DNA of 64,000 nt, from NCBI GenBank assembly GCA_013396915.1, contig VWZL01001361.1:230-64229 (forward strand), in the 5' to 3' direction. Made by a program: the position numbers and the translations under genes. How positions within the stretch are numbered: position 1 is the stretch's first letter; each line of letters starts with the position of its first letter. Below are positions 63,934 to 64,000 of the stretch, piece by piece. Source of the DNA: Stercorarius parasiticus (lineage: Eukaryota > Chordata > Aves > Charadriiformes > Stercorariidae). The notes beneath the pieces were generated by a model. It had not been told where the DNA came from and made no database searches. It was given only the letters and a program-made list of their open reading frames with translations.

Positions 63934-64000
63934 AATTCATTTGTGTATCAGACTACTGTGAATTTTAACCGTACAGAAGACCTAAAGCGTCTTGACATGG
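63934..64000 (+). CDS. Exon-like segment of an unidentified gene, cut by the window edge
   Basis: A strong splice acceptor (TGCTTGGTTTTGTTTCAG) ends at 63933. The following 67 bases are open in one frame only and read SFVYQTTVNFNRTEDLKRL, then Asp-Met, before the window ends. If coding from the first base, the upstream intron is phase 0. Alternatively this is 5' UTR and translation begins at the ATG at 63997-63999, which has a strong context (GACATGG). That would fit the ATG-free first exon. I do not recognise the protein. The exon lies about 1.3 kb downstream of the CpG-island promoter on the same strand, so the two probably belong to one gene. Twenty-two open codons alone are not significant; the acceptor and the promoter context are the main support. 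Confidence 0.5.

Overview
The window reads as gene-poor vertebrate DNA, most likely from a bird. The strongest evidence is a set of CR1 LINE retrotransposon pieces. Two of them have the typical 3' end, one with the tandem ATTCTATG-type tail seen in avian CR1 elements (11975-12328). A third piece carries the CR1 ORF1 esterase domain (1-505). Older pan-amniote relics (MIR-like SINEs, L3-like LINE tails, foldback elements) are scattered between them. I see no operons, CRISPR arrays, rRNA or tRNA genes, or intact protein genes. Nearly all open frames of 60-180 codons look like chance.

Layout. Positions 1-505 hold a 5'-truncated CR1 piece on the minus strand that runs out of the left edge. From about 0.5 to 28 kb the DNA is AT-rich and unannotatable. 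It holds one possible terminal coding exon on the minus strand (4495-4710, ending in the peroxisomal-type tripeptide SKL), one CR1 3' end, two MIR-like relics and several simple repeats. Positions 28.2-32.4 kb are the most repeat-dense part: a foldback element, two direct copies of an unnamed repeat about 2.2 kb apart, and a CR1 3' end with a frame-broken reverse-transcriptase C-terminus. From 32.4 to 62.2 kb there are again only relics. These are a palindromic element at 40.16 kb, two opposed copies of a reverse-transcriptase-like FADD segment at 54.1 and 54.4 kb, and L3-like tails at 57.2 and 60.4 kb.

The only clear functional landmark is the CpG island at about 62.3-62.85 kb. It contains two NRF1 palindromes, a CACGTG E-box, ETS-type sites and GC boxes, and has no TATA box that I can see. 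This is the layout of a housekeeping promoter. A plus-strand gene probably starts there with a non-coding first exon. An exon-like segment with a good splice acceptor begins at 63934 and runs off the right edge. I could not identify this gene. An assembly gap (63-kb N run) lies in its presumed first intron or exon.

I did not find a new biological system that I can support. The observations most worth checking are the right-edge promoter and gene start, the SKL-ending exon candidate, the paired dispersed repeat at 28.6/30.9 kb, and the inverted FADD pair. Repeat-family names come from remembered consensus sequences and were not checked against a database.
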